NCBI GenBank assembly: GCA_900472675.1
Contig: UCJA01000010.1
Span: forward strand, 62,001 to 126,000
DNA length: 64,000 nucleotides
DNA from: Hyphomicrobiales bacterium
GTDB lineage: Bacteria; Pseudomonadota; Alphaproteobacteria; Rhizobiales; Rhizobiaceae
Direction of reading: 5' to 3'
Shown: piece after piece, positions 17,653 to 26,847 of the stretch
Numbering within the stretch: position 1 is the first letter of the stretch
How the letters are laid out: the number at the start of each line of letters is the position of its first letter
Program-made: the position numbers and the translations under genes
The notes under the pieces: generated by a model
What the model saw: the letters and a program-made list of their open reading frames with translations, nothing else
The model's database searches: none
Told to the model about the DNA's origin: nothing

Positions 17653-19092
17653 ATGAAATTCGGCACAAGCGGACTCCGCGGTCTTGTTGTTGATCTGGAA
17701 GGCCGGACGTCCGCCCTTTATGCACGAGCATTTGCCGAGCATCTGTTGCGGCGTGGTCTTGCGGCGCCTGGAGACCGCATCCTGGTCGGCCGGGACTTTC
17801 GCAGCTCCAGCCCTGGCATATCCGCCACCTGCATTGGCGCCCTTTCGCGTGCTGGTCTCTCGCCGATCGACTGCGGCACGATCCCGACGCCGGCGCTTGC
17901 GCTCTACGGACTGACGCTGGGCGCTGCATGCCTGATGGTCACTGGCTCGCATATCCCGGACGACCGCAACGGCATCAAATTCTATCTGCCCGATGGTGAG
18001 ATCGACAAGGATGACGAAGCGGCCATTTCCGCAATCGCATTGGCGCTTGGGGACGAGGAGATCGACATCGCTCCGGGCGAAGCGCCGGATGGAAGCGAAG
18101 CGGCAAAATCCCTGTTCGTGGCGCGCAACGCGATCGTACTCTCAGACAACGCCCTTTCCGGATTGACGATCGGCGTCTACCAGCATTCCACCGTAGCGCG
18201 GGACCTGTTCGTCGAGGTGTTGACCGGCTATGGCGCTGAGGTCGTGGCACTTGGCCGGTCGGAACGGTTCATCCCCGTCGATACGGAAGCGGTTTCCGCG
18301 GATACCGTCCAGGCGCTTCAAGCGTGGGCCGCCGAGCATCGGCTGGATGCGATCGTGTCTGCCGATGGCGATGGCGACCGGCCTCTGGTGGCAGACGAGC
18401 ACGGCGAGCCGCTGCGGGGCGATCTGCTCGGCCTGGCCGCTGCACGCTTTCTGGGCGCCGGCGTTGTGGTGACGCCCGTTACCTCCAATTCCGGCATCGA
18501 AGAGGCCGGCAGCTTCTCGGTCATCCGCACCCGGGTCGGTTCTCCCTTCGTGATCGCCGGCATGCAGACAGCAAGCTCTGACGTGGCGGATGCCTCAAAG
18601 GCTGGCATCGTGGGATTTGAGGCAAACGGCGGCACGCTGACCGACAGCGCATTCGTGGTTGCCGGCGGCACGCTTGCACCGCTCCCGACCCGCGACAGCT
18701 TCCTTCCCGTTCTGGCCGTCCTTGGGCTTGCTGTCGAGCGGGGCGTGCCGCTGTCCGATCTTGCAGCATCCTTCCATCTTCCGTTTGCCGCTTCCGACCG
18801 GCTGGAGAACGTTCCGATCGAAACCAGCGGGGCGCTGATGGCGCAGCTGCGGGCCTCGCCCGAGGCGCTGGCAACCTTCGTCGCGCCACTCGGCACCATC
18901 GCCGACACGAGCGACATCGACGGATTGCGGATGACGCTATCCGACGGACGCATCCTGCATTTTCGCCCGTCCGGCAATGCGCCGGAAATGCGCTGTTACG
19001 TAGAGGCCGAGACGCAGGCGGCGGCGACGAGCCTTCTGGAAGACGGTCTTTCCCTGGTCCGCCGCTTCGCGGCGGCGCATCCCCATCCATAA
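17653..19092 (+). CDS. Phosphomannomutase / phosphohexomutase family protein
   Basis: A 479-residue alpha-D-phosphohexomutase expected to interconvert mannose-6-phosphate and mannose-1-phosphate. The four family loops are visible: the N-terminal KFGTSGLRG, the phosphoserine loop VTGSHIPDDRNGIKFY (Ser with the following His), the metal loop ADGDGDRP, the sugar loop GFEANGGTLTDS and the phosphate loop RPSGNAPEMRCY. The usual SHNP is SHIP here. The Met at 17653 directly precedes the conserved start. The neighbouring ManC gene uses the product, so the pair makes GDP-mannose for the polysaccharide. Confidence 0.9.
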   Translation: MKFGTSGLRGLVVDLEGRTSALYARAFAEHLLRRGLAAPGDRILVGRDFRSSSPGISATCIGALSRAGLSPIDCGTIPTPALALYGLTLGAACLMVTGSHIPDDRNGIKFYLPDGEIDKDDEAAISAIALALGDEEIDIAPGEAPDGSEAAKSLFVARNAIVLSDNALSGLTIGVYQHSTVARDLFVEVLTGYGAEVVALGRSERFIPVDTEAVSADTVQALQAWAAEHRLDAIVSADGDGDRPLVADEHGEPLRGDLLGLAAARFLGAGVVVTPVTSNSGIEEAGSFSVIRTRVGSPFVIAGMQTASSDVADASKAGIVGFEANGGTLTDSAFVVAGGTLAPLPTRDSFLPVLAVLGLAVERGVPLSDLAASFHLPFAASDRLENVPIETSGALMAQLRASPEALATFVAPLGTIADTSDIDGLRMTLSDGRILHFRPSGNAPEMRCYVEAETQAAATSLLEDGLSLVRRFAAAHPHP

Positions 19093-19123
19093 TCCCGACA
19101 GAGCGGCGACGGAGACTAGTGTC

Positions 19124-20548
19124 ATGAGCAACAAAATCGTTCCGGTCATCATGGCAGGCGGCAAGGGCACCCGTCTGTGGCCCTTGTCGCGGGCATCGGC
19201 CCCCAAGCAGTTCATCCAGTTCGTCGGCGACCTGACGCTGTTCCAGGCGACCCTCGTCCGGGTCAGCAATCCGGCGCTCTACGAGCCGGCCGTCGTCATC
19301 ACAAACCAGGATTTCCGCTTCCTGGCCGCGGACCAGGCGCGCGAGCTCGGCGTGACATTGTCGGCCATTCTCCTCGAGCCAGTTGCCCGCAACACGGCGC
19401 CTGCGATTGCCGCGGCGGCGGCCTTCGTCGCCAGCCGCTTCGATGAGACAGCTATCCTTCAGATCCTCGCCTCGGATCATGAGATCGTTGCCGACGAAGG
19501 CTACGACGAGGCGATCCGCATCGCCCGCGAGACGGCCGCATCCGGCAAGCTCGTGACCTTCGGGATCACACCCACCGAGCCTGCCACCGGCTTCGGCTAC
19601 ATCGAAGCGGGGGAAAAACTCTCCACCGGTGCCTTTGCGGTGAAACGCTTTGTGGAAAAGCCTGTCCTTGCAGCAGCCGAACAGATGATTTCTGAAGGCG
19701 GCTATTTCTGGAATGCCGGGATCTTCATGTTCGCCGCCGACCAGGTGATGCGGGAAATGAAGAAATACACCCCGGGTGCCGCAGATGCGGCAACTGCTGC
19801 GGTCAAGAAGGCTACCGTCGACCTCGATTTCATCCGTCTCGACGCCCAGGCCTTCGCCACCAGCCCGGACATCTCGATCGACTATGCGGTTATGGAAAAG
19901 ACCTCCAACGGCGCGGTCGTACCCTCTTCCTTCACCTGGTCGGACATGGGCAGCTGGGATGCGGTCTGGAAGCTCGGACAGAAGGACGATGACGGGAATG
20001 TCGTTACCGGCAATGCTACAGCCATGGAAACCCGCAACTCGCTGATCATGTCGCGCCACGGCCATCTGGCGGTGCAGGGGCTGGACGGGGTCGCGGTGAT
20101 CGCCAGCGAGGACGCCGTCTACGTCGGGCGACTGGACGACAGCCAGAATGTAGGTCGGCTGGTCAAGCAAATGGCCGCAGCCAAGGGCACGGCCTCCCTC
20201 ACCGAGGTTCATCCAACCGCCTACCGTCCTTGGGGCGGCTATACCTCCGTGCTGAACGGCGATCGCTTCCAGGTGAAGCGCCTGTTCGTGACACCCGGCA
20301 AGAAGCTGTCTTTGCAGAAGCATCATCACCGGGCCGAGCACTGGATCTGCGTCAAGGGCACGGCGGAAGTGACGATCGGAGACGAGATCCGGGTGCTGCG
20401 CGAAAACGAAAGCGTCTATATTCCTCAAGGGGAAATCCACCGGCTCGCCAACCCGGGCAAGATCATGCTGGAACTGATCGAGGTGCAGACGGGCTCCTAC
20501 CTCGGCGAAGACGACATCATCCGCATCAACGACGAATTCGGACGGTAG
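19124..20548 (+). CDS. manC: Mannose-1-phosphate guanylyltransferase / mannose-6-phosphate isomerase (type II)
   Basis: A 474-residue bifunctional enzyme. Residues 1-~290 are the nucleotidyltransferase domain with the signature VIMAGGKGTRLWPLSR and APKQF, then FVEKP and WNAGIFMF. Residues ~350-474 are the cupin isomerase domain: RPWGGYTSV, LQKHHHRAEHW with metal-binding His residues, and the C-terminal ELIEVQTGSYLGEDDIIR. It converts mannose-1-phosphate and GTP to GDP-mannose and can isomerise fructose-6-phosphate. A GGAG ribosome site precedes the ATG. It is coupled with phosphomannomutase 31 bases upstream. Confidence 0.95.
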   Translation: MSNKIVPVIMAGGKGTRLWPLSRASAPKQFIQFVGDLTLFQATLVRVSNPALYEPAVVITNQDFRFLAADQARELGVTLSAILLEPVARNTAPAIAAAAAFVASRFDETAILQILASDHEIVADEGYDEAIRIARETAASGKLVTFGITPTEPATGFGYIEAGEKLSTGAFAVKRFVEKPVLAAAEQMISEGGYFWNAGIFMFAADQVMREMKKYTPGAADAATAAVKKATVDLDFIRLDAQAFATSPDISIDYAVMEKTSNGAVVPSSFTWSDMGSWDAVWKLGQKDDDGNVVTGNATAMETRNSLIMSRHGHLAVQGLDGVAVIASEDAVYVGRLDDSQNVGRLVKQMAAAKGTASLTEVHPTAYRPWGGYTSVLNGDRFQVKRLFVTPGKKLSLQKHHHRAEHWICVKGTAEVTIGDEIRVLRENESVYIPQGEIHRLANPGKIMLELIEVQTGSYLGEDDIIRINDEFGR

Positions 20549-20895
20549 CAGAGAGCCTGGCATCTGCCCGCCCCGCGCAGGCCGGGAGCCTCGACGCCAG
20601 AAGCGTCGGGGCGGCGTTGACCTGTGCTTCGCGATCCCACCGACCCGGCCAGGATCTATACTGTTGAGCGGGCAATCGAATATAGCATTCGATCTAACAA
20701 ACCTGTGGCGCGGAAGATACTAATCATGAATTTATTGATGTCACGCTCGTGTCACGCGCTGCAGTCTTGAATTCCTGCTAAAGTAAAAGCTCCGGAACTC
20801 GTTATCCTTTTTTCGTCTCTGCTGATTTCTGGGCTCAAGAATCTTCCTGATCGAAGCCTTGGCCAACAACGAACACCGTCAGGAGCAGATTTATC
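20549..20895. other. Intergenic region after manC (347 bp)
   Basis: No gene is seen. A modest hairpin (CGACGC/GCGTCG, about 20590-20610) follows manC. The right half is AT-rich and includes a stretch of T at about 20805-20815 shortly before the small gene at 20896, which probably contains that gene's promoter. Confidence 0.4.
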
Positions 20896-21165
20896 ATGGA
20901 AGTCATACCGCCTCCCCACATTGCCCGTCTGGGCGCCAAACGACTGGATGCATGCCGCGCCGCCCTGGGCGCTGCGTTTCTCGAACTCGCTGATCGTGCC
21001 GTTACAGCGGGTTGGAACGAGACCGAAATTGCCTTAGCGCTTGCCGACATCAGCGAAGCCCATGTTGAGTCCGTCGCGAAGATGTTGGACATGAGGGCGG
21101 CATCGCCGTCAGGTGCCGTCTCCGCGGCGAAGGGGCACCACAGCCCCAAAGTTTCGATGAGCTGA
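20896..21165 (+). CDS. Small helical protein, 89 aa, paralogue of two others in the window
   Basis: An AGGAG site 10 bases before the ATG supports the start. Residues ~16-65 form a helical region with LDACRAALGAAFLELADRAV and TAGWNETEIALALADISE. This matches the small proteins at 48854-49114 (AIESDFLELAKG and VGWTLEEAEVAIGEL) and 216-410. The C-terminal ~25 residues are a low-complexity Ala/Ser/His tail. It has no membrane segment. The function is unknown; the shared motif suggests a small regulatory or adaptor helix bundle, which is only a guess. Confidence 0.55.
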   Translation: MEVIPPPHIARLGAKRLDACRAALGAAFLELADRAVTAGWNETEIALALADISEAHVESVAKMLDMRAASPSGAVSAAKGHHSPKVSMS

Positions 21166-21572
21166 GCATCTTATAATCGAACTATGTGCAGGCGTACCAA
21201 GGTCCCAGACGTTCCGGTGGGACCACGCCTGCACACCCCCGGCACGGGGGAGTTCAAGGTCCTGATCAGCAGAGGAGATAAGCCACGGCTGCATGACGCA
21301 GCGCGACGACAAAAGCAGGCCACCCGCATCGCATGTCACTGTGGTGCCGCCGTTGTCCATCGTTGGGGATGCTTCCTACGGCCGGACGGGACCTGCAAAC
21401 AAGGCTAAAGTTCCAGTACTGCCCGCCCACCTTTCGACGATCGTCGCGGAGCAGGCAGGAAAATCACGCAGAGGAGACGAGACTTAAGAGAGACAAGCCA
21501 CAGAGACTTTGCCGGTGACTGTTTCGTATCTTGCCGGCTTCCCCCGTTCATGAGTTCGGATTGGAGAAACGC
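21166..21572. other. Intergenic region with an imperfect direct repeat (407 bp)
   Basis: No gene is firmly supported. GCAGAGGAGA occurs at about 21269-21278 followed by TAAGCCAC, and again at about 21468-21477 with the AAGCCAC part displaced by roughly 16 bases (to about 21495). A 64-codon frame at 21293-21487 lies between them, but its proline-rich, low-complexity product and distant ribosome site make it doubtful. Confidence 0.4.
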
Positions 21573-22301
21573 ATGTCTCAGTTTTCAAATGCAAATGTCT
21601 GGCTGTCAGATCTGTCAGATATGGATGTCGAAGGCATTGTTGGCCAGATCGAAAAAACAGGCATCTTCTGTGCCCAGGACTTCCTGTCGCAGGAAGATCT
21701 CGACCGGATGAAGACTTTCGTATCCACCTCCCTTACGCGCGCCGGCAAGGAATCCGTTTCCCTCGGAAGCTCGCAACTGGCCGGATCAGGCTTGGAAGAG
21801 CTCGCCGAAATGCCAAAGTTCAAGGCGCTGTTCTCCCGACTTTACACAGCCGCGCTAAAACGGCCCGCGCCGGACGTGACGTTCTACCAGATCCTGCGCT
21901 GCCTGACGGGCAAGACAGTCGCCAATCATTCCCTGATGTTCCACTATGATTCCTATGTGATCACGGCCCTTCTGCCCGTCGAGATCCCGGCGGTCGGCAA
22001 GCGAGGCGACTTCCTGCTCATCCCGAATACGCGAACGATCCGGTGGAGCTATCTGCGAAACCTTGCCGACAAGGCTGTGATCGATAACCGGTTGATGCAG
22101 GGTTATCTGCGCAAGCGCGCCTCCAGCCCCTCCATGCAGCGCGTGAGTATGGTGCCCGGCAATCTCTATCTGTTCTGGGGATACAGGACCATCCACACCA
22201 ATGAACCGGTCGATGAGGGAGCGGTGCGGGCAACGGCCTTATTTCACTATGCCGATCCGCACGCAGGCAGTTTCGTCAAACGAAGTCTCCGCCGCGCCTG
22301 A
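21573..22301 (+). CDS. Putative Fe(II)/2-oxoglutarate-dependent dioxygenase-like protein
   Basis: A 242-residue protein. I infer the fold from the metal-binding pattern: His-x-Asp in MFHYDSY (about residue 129), a distal His in IHTNEP (about 210), and an Arg shortly after in VRATALFHY, the arrangement of 2OG oxygenases. The N-terminal GIFCAQDFLSQEDLDRMK resembles the start of phytanoyl-CoA-hydroxylase-like proteins. A GGAG ribosome site precedes the Met at 21573. Placed in the polysaccharide locus, it may hydroxylate a sugar or lipid-linked intermediate; the substrate is unknown. Confidence 0.6.
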   Translation: MSQFSNANVWLSDLSDMDVEGIVGQIEKTGIFCAQDFLSQEDLDRMKTFVSTSLTRAGKESVSLGSSQLAGSGLEELAEMPKFKALFSRLYTAALKRPAPDVTFYQILRCLTGKTVANHSLMFHYDSYVITALLPVEIPAVGKRGDFLLIPNTRTIRWSYLRNLADKAVIDNRLMQGYLRKRASSPSMQRVSMVPGNLYLFWGYRTIHTNEPVDEGAVRATALFHYADPHAGSFVKRSLRRA

Positions 22302-22853
22302 CGACCGGATATCACCCCACGACTGCGTCAGTTTCATAGCAACGGCCTCGCCTTGATCCAAGGCGAGGCCAGGACCGCTGATGTCATCTGGCGCTGGGAC
22401 CCGCCCCTTTGTAAGGGCTCTCCCGGGATCTTCACCCATCAAGCAAGCAACGTGAGTTGAGATGATATTTAAGATCATCGCAACTCAACGCAGCTATATG
22501 TCGTGAATGTTCTGAATATGTATTCAGATCCACGTTTATCGTCGTTGAATATTCTATCTGCACGCAAGGGCCATCGCATTTAAGCGGAACCATCCTCCAG
22601 CACGCCACGCGCTCAATAATCTATCGTATCTAATTTAGACAAAACGAACTTATGTAACCAGGAATTGTTTTCCTTTTCAAGTTTAAATTTAGAATACCTT
22701 GTAAATACATTTCTATATAAGGTATAAATATAGTAACGCGATAAATAAATCGGCAGCAACCATAAGATGATCTGATCATTCCTGTGACGCGGGACTGATT
22801 GGCTAGAATTTCTTTGGCCGTCACCATGTATAAGTCAGCGGGTAGGGGTCTGT
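22302..22853. other. AT-rich intergenic region (552 bp)
   Basis: Apart from the stem-loop at 22344-22370 I find no supported feature. From about 22460 to 22800 the sequence is markedly AT-rich compared with the coding DNA. Minus-strand frames here give Tyr/Ile-rich, non-protein-like products. It likely contains the promoter for the DUF707 gene. Confidence 0.45.
22344..22370 (+). terminator. Perfect 11-bp stem-loop after the dioxygenase-like gene
   Basis: GGCCTCGCCTT at 22344-22354 pairs exactly with AAGGCGAGGCC at 22360-22370 around a 5-base loop, 43 bases after the stop codon. There is no T-run on either side, so termination would need Rho or the structure protects the mRNA end. Confidence 0.5.
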
Positions 22854-23756
22854 ATGATCGAGTTGCGTAGTGTGCGTTCAAGTGAATCTTGGAAGGCGCT
22901 TGCCGTCGTCCGTTGCGGCGACAACAGCCTCCATCGAAGCTGGGCAGGGGGAGATCGTAAGTTCGATGTCGCTGTCAGCTATTTCGGCTCCGATTCCGAA
23001 CGATCGTTTCCGGAAGCCCGCTATCTGCATCGGTTCAAAGGCGGCAAGTGGAACGGGATCTTTGACTTCTTTGCGCAGTATCCAGAGACGCTTGAACAGT
23101 ATGACCTGTTCTGGTTCCCGGATGACGACATCCAGGCAACGGCCAAGGACATCGATGCTCTCGTAGAGCTTGGGCGGACCGAGCAGCTGGACGTTTTCCA
23201 GCCGGCTCTGGACCAGCAGTCCTACTATTCGCATCTGATTACCCTGCGTCATCCCAGTTTCACGATGCGCTACACGAATTTCGTCGAGATCATGGTGCCT
23301 TTCGTCAGCAAGCGGCTTCTGAAGGAAACATTGCCGATGCTGAAGGACAGCAGAAGCGGTTTCGGCATGGACTTCGTCTGGCCGGAAATAGCCGCCCGCG
23401 TGAGCAAGGGTCCGTTTTCAGCTGCGATCATCGACAAGGTCAGCGTGAGGCACACCCGACCGGTCGGTGGCAGTCTTCACCAGCTGATGAGCCGCAGTGG
23501 CGGACCGAGCACGCTTGACGAACTGGGCATTGCCCTTGACGGAGCCAGCGGCAGGCGCCGCTCGCTGATCAACGGCGTACCGGTGCCTCGGGTGGACATT
23601 TTGTACGGCCGAAAAAACAACGGCAAGACGGTCAAAGGCCTGCCTCTCGCGGCCATGGTTGCCGCCGACATGCTGCTCCTGCAGACCAACAGCGTCCAGC
23701 CGATTGCCCCTAACTTTGCGATGCGCCACGCATTGAAGTGTGCCATCCGAGGCTGA
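22854..23756 (+). CDS. DUF707-family protein, glycosyltransferase-like
   Basis: A 300-residue protein resembling the DUF707 family, which is widespread in polysaccharide loci and plants and looks like a GT-A-type glycosyltransferase. It has an N-terminal beta strand WKALAVVRCGDNSLHRSW, then FDVAVSYFG, a YPETLEQYDLFWFPDDDI segment with an Asp triad that would bind metal-nucleotide sugar, and VWPEIAARV further on. AGGGG lies 6 bases before the ATG. No signal peptide is seen. The donor and acceptor sugars are unknown, and enzymatic activity is inferred. Confidence 0.7.
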   Translation: MIELRSVRSSESWKALAVVRCGDNSLHRSWAGGDRKFDVAVSYFGSDSERSFPEARYLHRFKGGKWNGIFDFFAQYPETLEQYDLFWFPDDDIQATAKDIDALVELGRTEQLDVFQPALDQQSYYSHLITLRHPSFTMRYTNFVEIMVPFVSKRLLKETLPMLKDSRSGFGMDFVWPEIAARVSKGPFSAAIIDKVSVRHTRPVGGSLHQLMSRSGGPSTLDELGIALDGASGRRRSLINGVPVPRVDILYGRKNNGKTVKGLPLAAMVAADMLLLQTNSVQPIAPNFAMRHALKCAIRG

Positions 23757-23886
23757 CGGGACAGGGAGTGTTCCCGCCTGGAGCCGTCGGACAAAGGGGC
23801 CATGGGCCTGGGTCTAAGTGGTTGTCGTCACATAACATTTGGTAAAATCAGGAAGCCGAGAGCGTCCAGTCAAAGGATTCGAAGGG

Positions 23887-25128
23887 ATGGTGTCACTATA
23901 CGACGGATGTAAGAGTTTTAACCCGGCCCAAGTTGTTCATGCTCGTCGTGTTGAGGATATCAGCCGGGCGATCAGAGCGGCTTCGAGTTCGGGGTTCGCT
24001 CTTAGGCCAATGGGGTTGGGATATTCCTGGTCCGAGCACTCCTTTACGCGCGGTGTCTCGCTTCATCTCGATGCGATGCGCAACTTTTGCACGGTTGATC
24101 GGGCGAGAAAAACGGTCACTGTCGATGCTGGAGTGCGCATGGGCGATGTCACGCGCGCGCTTGCCTTGCATGGGCTGTCGCTGCCATCGCTGGCCTTTCT
24201 GCCGGAAATGACGGCTGGCGGCGCCGTGGCGACTGCCACGCACGGCACGAATTGTCGCAGCGGCACGATGTCGGATTTCGTCAACTCCATTGACCTCGTT
24301 CTTGCCTCCGGGGAACAGAAGCAGTTCAACGCTGCGTCGGTGCCTGAGGACGACATGCGGGCCGCGCGGGTCGCTGTCGGCATGTTGGGCGTCATGACCC
24401 GCATCGAGTTTCAGGCAATCGACATGCCATGGGTCCGCTCCGCCAGATTTGAACTGGATCTCGATGTGTTCATGCGAGATCGGTTGGCCATCCTCGGTCG
24501 GTACGATCATGTCTGGGCGCATTGGACGCTGGGACGAAACATCGTACGAATTGACTGCCTCGAGACCCGGACCAAGCCCGCCGACGGGTTCTATCCCTAT
24601 GTCAACTACCGCAACGCGAGTTGGGTAGAACGTCCGAGATCCCCGATCAAGGATGTCTTCCTCCCGGCGTGGCGCAAGTTGCACGACGTCATTCGGCCGA
24701 GACTATCCGTGACGAGGCCCAGGTCGAAAACCGTGGCTCGCAACAGCATGCAGTATGCAGTTCCGACCTACCGGTGGGAAGCGGTCGTCGACACCATTGC
24801 AAATTCGGAGTTCGCCAAGGCGAATGCCGGACAGATCATGGAAATGAAATTTGTCCAGGGAAGCGATCGCTCTTTCCTTGGCCCCAATGCCGGCCAGAAT
24901 GCAGTCTGCTTCAACGTCTACTGGAATGTTCCAAGGGAAGAACTGACCAGCAGGCTCATTCCCTTCGAGGAACTGATGCAGGGCTTTGACGCACGTCCGC
25001 ACTGGGGCAAGGATCACACCACGCCGACGGTCGCTTACATGCGCAAAGCCTACCCGCAGTGGCAGCGGTTTGAGACCGTCAGGAAAAAATACGACAAGGA
25101 CGACGTGTTCCTTACCATCAAGCCTTAA
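23887..25128 (+). CDS. FAD-binding oxidoreductase, sugar-lactone-oxidase type
   Basis: A 413-residue flavoprotein of the D-arabinono-/L-gulono-1,4-lactone oxidase group. The FAD-binding PP-loop domain covers residues ~15-190: HARRVEDISRAI, LRPMGLGYSWSEH, TVDAGVRMGDVTRAL and the signature GGAVATATHGTN. The C-terminal half corresponds to the ALO cap domain and ends KKYDKDDVFL. The ATG at 23887 has AAGGA about 9 bases upstream; an in-frame TTG at 23839 would add 16 residues and cannot be excluded. In this locus it may oxidise a sugar or polyprenyl-linked sugar, as DprE1-type relatives do. Confidence 0.75.
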   Translation: MVSLYDGCKSFNPAQVVHARRVEDISRAIRAASSSGFALRPMGLGYSWSEHSFTRGVSLHLDAMRNFCTVDRARKTVTVDAGVRMGDVTRALALHGLSLPSLAFLPEMTAGGAVATATHGTNCRSGTMSDFVNSIDLVLASGEQKQFNAASVPEDDMRAARVAVGMLGVMTRIEFQAIDMPWVRSARFELDLDVFMRDRLAILGRYDHVWAHWTLGRNIVRIDCLETRTKPADGFYPYVNYRNASWVERPRSPIKDVFLPAWRKLHDVIRPRLSVTRPRSKTVARNSMQYAVPTYRWEAVVDTIANSEFAKANAGQIMEMKFVQGSDRSFLGPNAGQNAVCFNVYWNVPREELTSRLIPFEELMQGFDARPHWGKDHTTPTVAYMRKAYPQWQRFETVRKKYDKDDVFLTIKP

Positions 25129-25270
25129 CGCGCCAGGAGGGCGTTCTGCGGCCCCGCATCAGCGAAAGAACCGGCAGTCCGGACATGCTCCGGCTGTCGG
25201 CGCATGCGCTTGTGCCAAAGGCCTGCCATATCCGCGGCGCGGTCGATAATTCCACGTTATGGGAAGTTGA

Positions 25271-26683
25271 TCACGCCATGGTCTGCGTGTGAACCGGCAA
25301 TGGCGCGCCGGCCGTCTCTTGCTCTTCCTGCCTTTGTGGTAAAGCGCATGCCAATCCAGCCATGATGAAGAAGAGCAAGCCCAGGTCAACAGTTGGGCCC
25401 GCCACCAGAGCCCCGATCAATGCGCACAGACAGCCGTTACGTGCGGCAAGGTGAGTGTCCGAGACGGCGGTTCGCGGCGGCAGTTTGGGTATCAGGACGG
25501 CGAGCAGGAAAAAGATACCGAAGAACAAAGTTCCAGGAATACCCACGTTCGACAGAAGAGCAAAAACGAAACTGGAGGTCCGGGCGGTGCCAAGCCCGAC
25601 GCCTAGACCGTAGGAATCGAGGAAATTCTGGTATCCGTGGAAGTTCCAAGATGCGCGTTCTATCCCCGACGCGGACGTCGCTTTGCTGAAAAGAAGCAGA
25701 TCGAAGTAGTTGTAGAGCAGCCGGTAGACCTCATCGTTGAGCAGGATCATCATTGCGATCAGGAGCACAGCCGGCGGGGCAAACAGGACGATAGCAGCGC
25801 TCGTTCGCGTTCCGGTTCGCCCTCCACACCGGGCAAGGCTGGTGAGATAGAGAACGCAAAGACAAACAGGCAGGCCAAGAAGTCCGGTGGAAGAGGTCGA
25901 GCGAATGATCAGCACGGACGATATCAGGAACAGCAGCGCATTGGTCCAGCTATAGCGCCCGCACAGCCATAGGGTCCCGGTAAAGCCAATGGCGCCAAGG
26001 CTGATGCCGGCAAAGGCTGAGGCCTCCGGCCAGGATCCAACCACGCGCTTGACGCCCGCCACTACATCGTCGTCATGGAACGTATACTGCGCATTACGGA
26101 TGTAGCCGAACAGCGATTGCAGGGAGGTGCCGGCGGTTGCGAGGTCGAGAATGCCGAACAACGCATTGGCTGCCGTGAAGGCCATCACCCCCCAGCACAC
26201 AGCGCGGAAACCCCGCATGGTGGAGCCGATCGCAACGATCAGGACGAAGGTGACGAGATCGGCAGTCAGATAAACGGCCTGCGTAAAATTGCTGGACACC
26301 GGACCGAGCGGTACTGTTCCACCGGTTTGGGGATATTCGGACGTCCCAAGCGGAATGATCTCCGTCATCTTGGCAAGCATACGCGGTGCGAAGTAGCCAA
26401 GAATGACGCCGTAGACGAGGAGACATGCCAACCACATGGCCGGTTTCCCAATCTGGAGGGAGCTGACGGCAGCCTTGGCCTTGGTGGAATAGGAGAGGGT
26501 GGAGAAAGCCAGAAAGGCGAGGAACAAATGGCCGGGCTGGATGCCCGTGGAGCCGATGAGCACCGCGGCAGCGCCGCCGAAGACGGTAAAGACCGAGAAA
26601 GCAATGACAGTCGCCGTGTAGCCGCTCAGCAGGCAGATCAGACCGACCACGATGGTGAAAATTCCGACCGGTTCCAGGTTCAT
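25271..26683 (-). CDS. Polysaccharide polymerase-like integral membrane protein (Wzy/O-antigen ligase type)
   Basis: A 470-residue, strongly hydrophobic protein with roughly ten to twelve membrane segments. It has the large periplasmic loop near residues 330-375 that characterises Wzy and WaaL-type proteins (SATSASGIERASWNFHGYQNF broken here as GIERASWNF and LDSYGLGVGLGTARTSS). GGAG stands 8 bases before the ATG. It is the last gene of the minus-strand polysaccharide operon, so it probably polymerises the repeat unit in the periplasm. Sequence identity in this class is low, so the call rests on topology and context. Confidence 0.7.
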   Translation of the reverse strand: MNLEPVGIFTIVVGLICLLSGYTATVIAFSVFTVFGGAAAVLIGSTGIQPGHLFLAFLAFSTLSYSTKAKAAVSSLQIGKPAMWLACLLVYGVILGYFAPRMLAKMTEIIPLGTSEYPQTGGTVPLGPVSSNFTQAVYLTADLVTFVLIVAIGSTMRGFRAVCWGVMAFTAANALFGILDLATAGTSLQSLFGYIRNAQYTFHDDDVVAGVKRVVGSWPEASAFAGISLGAIGFTGTLWLCGRYSWTNALLFLISSVLIIRSTSSTGLLGLPVCLCVLYLTSLARCGGRTGTRTSAAIVLFAPPAVLLIAMMILLNDEVYRLLYNYFDLLLFSKATSASGIERASWNFHGYQNFLDSYGLGVGLGTARTSSFVFALLSNVGIPGTLFFGIFFLLAVLIPKLPPRTAVSDTHLAARNGCLCALIGALVAGPTVDLGLLFFIMAGLACALPQRQEEQETAGAPLPVHTQTMA

Positions 26684-26847
26684 CGCATCATCTCCGCCAC
26701 ATTCAAAGGCCGCTCTTGGCTTGCGGGCAGGCCATCCGTGGAGCGCTGCATATCAGGCGTCCGGCCTCGGTCACCGTACCCTGCCGGAGGAAGGCATCCG
26801 TGTCCGGTAGTTGTCTTAGGTCTTGGCGACGCAGACACGCAGACAGT

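Noticed and set aside
18521-20563. Long minus-strand open frame opposite phosphomannomutase and manC
   Set aside because: It is the antisense of two well-supported genes with all catalytic motifs; its own product is His/Arg/Gly-rich and shows no domain.
20790-20815. GGAAC...CGTC resembling an EcfG general-stress promoter
   Set aside because: Spacer is 15 bases instead of 16-17 and the -10 is CGTC, not CGTT; too weak to claim.
21293-21487. 64-codon plus-strand frame in the 407-bp gap
   Set aside because: Proline-rich low-complexity product, ribosome-like site too far from the ATG, no recognisable motif.
22630-22881. 83-codon minus-strand frame in the AT-rich gap
   Set aside because: Tyr/Ile-rich composition typical of untranslated AT-rich DNA, no ribosome site, and overlaps the start of the DUF707 gene.
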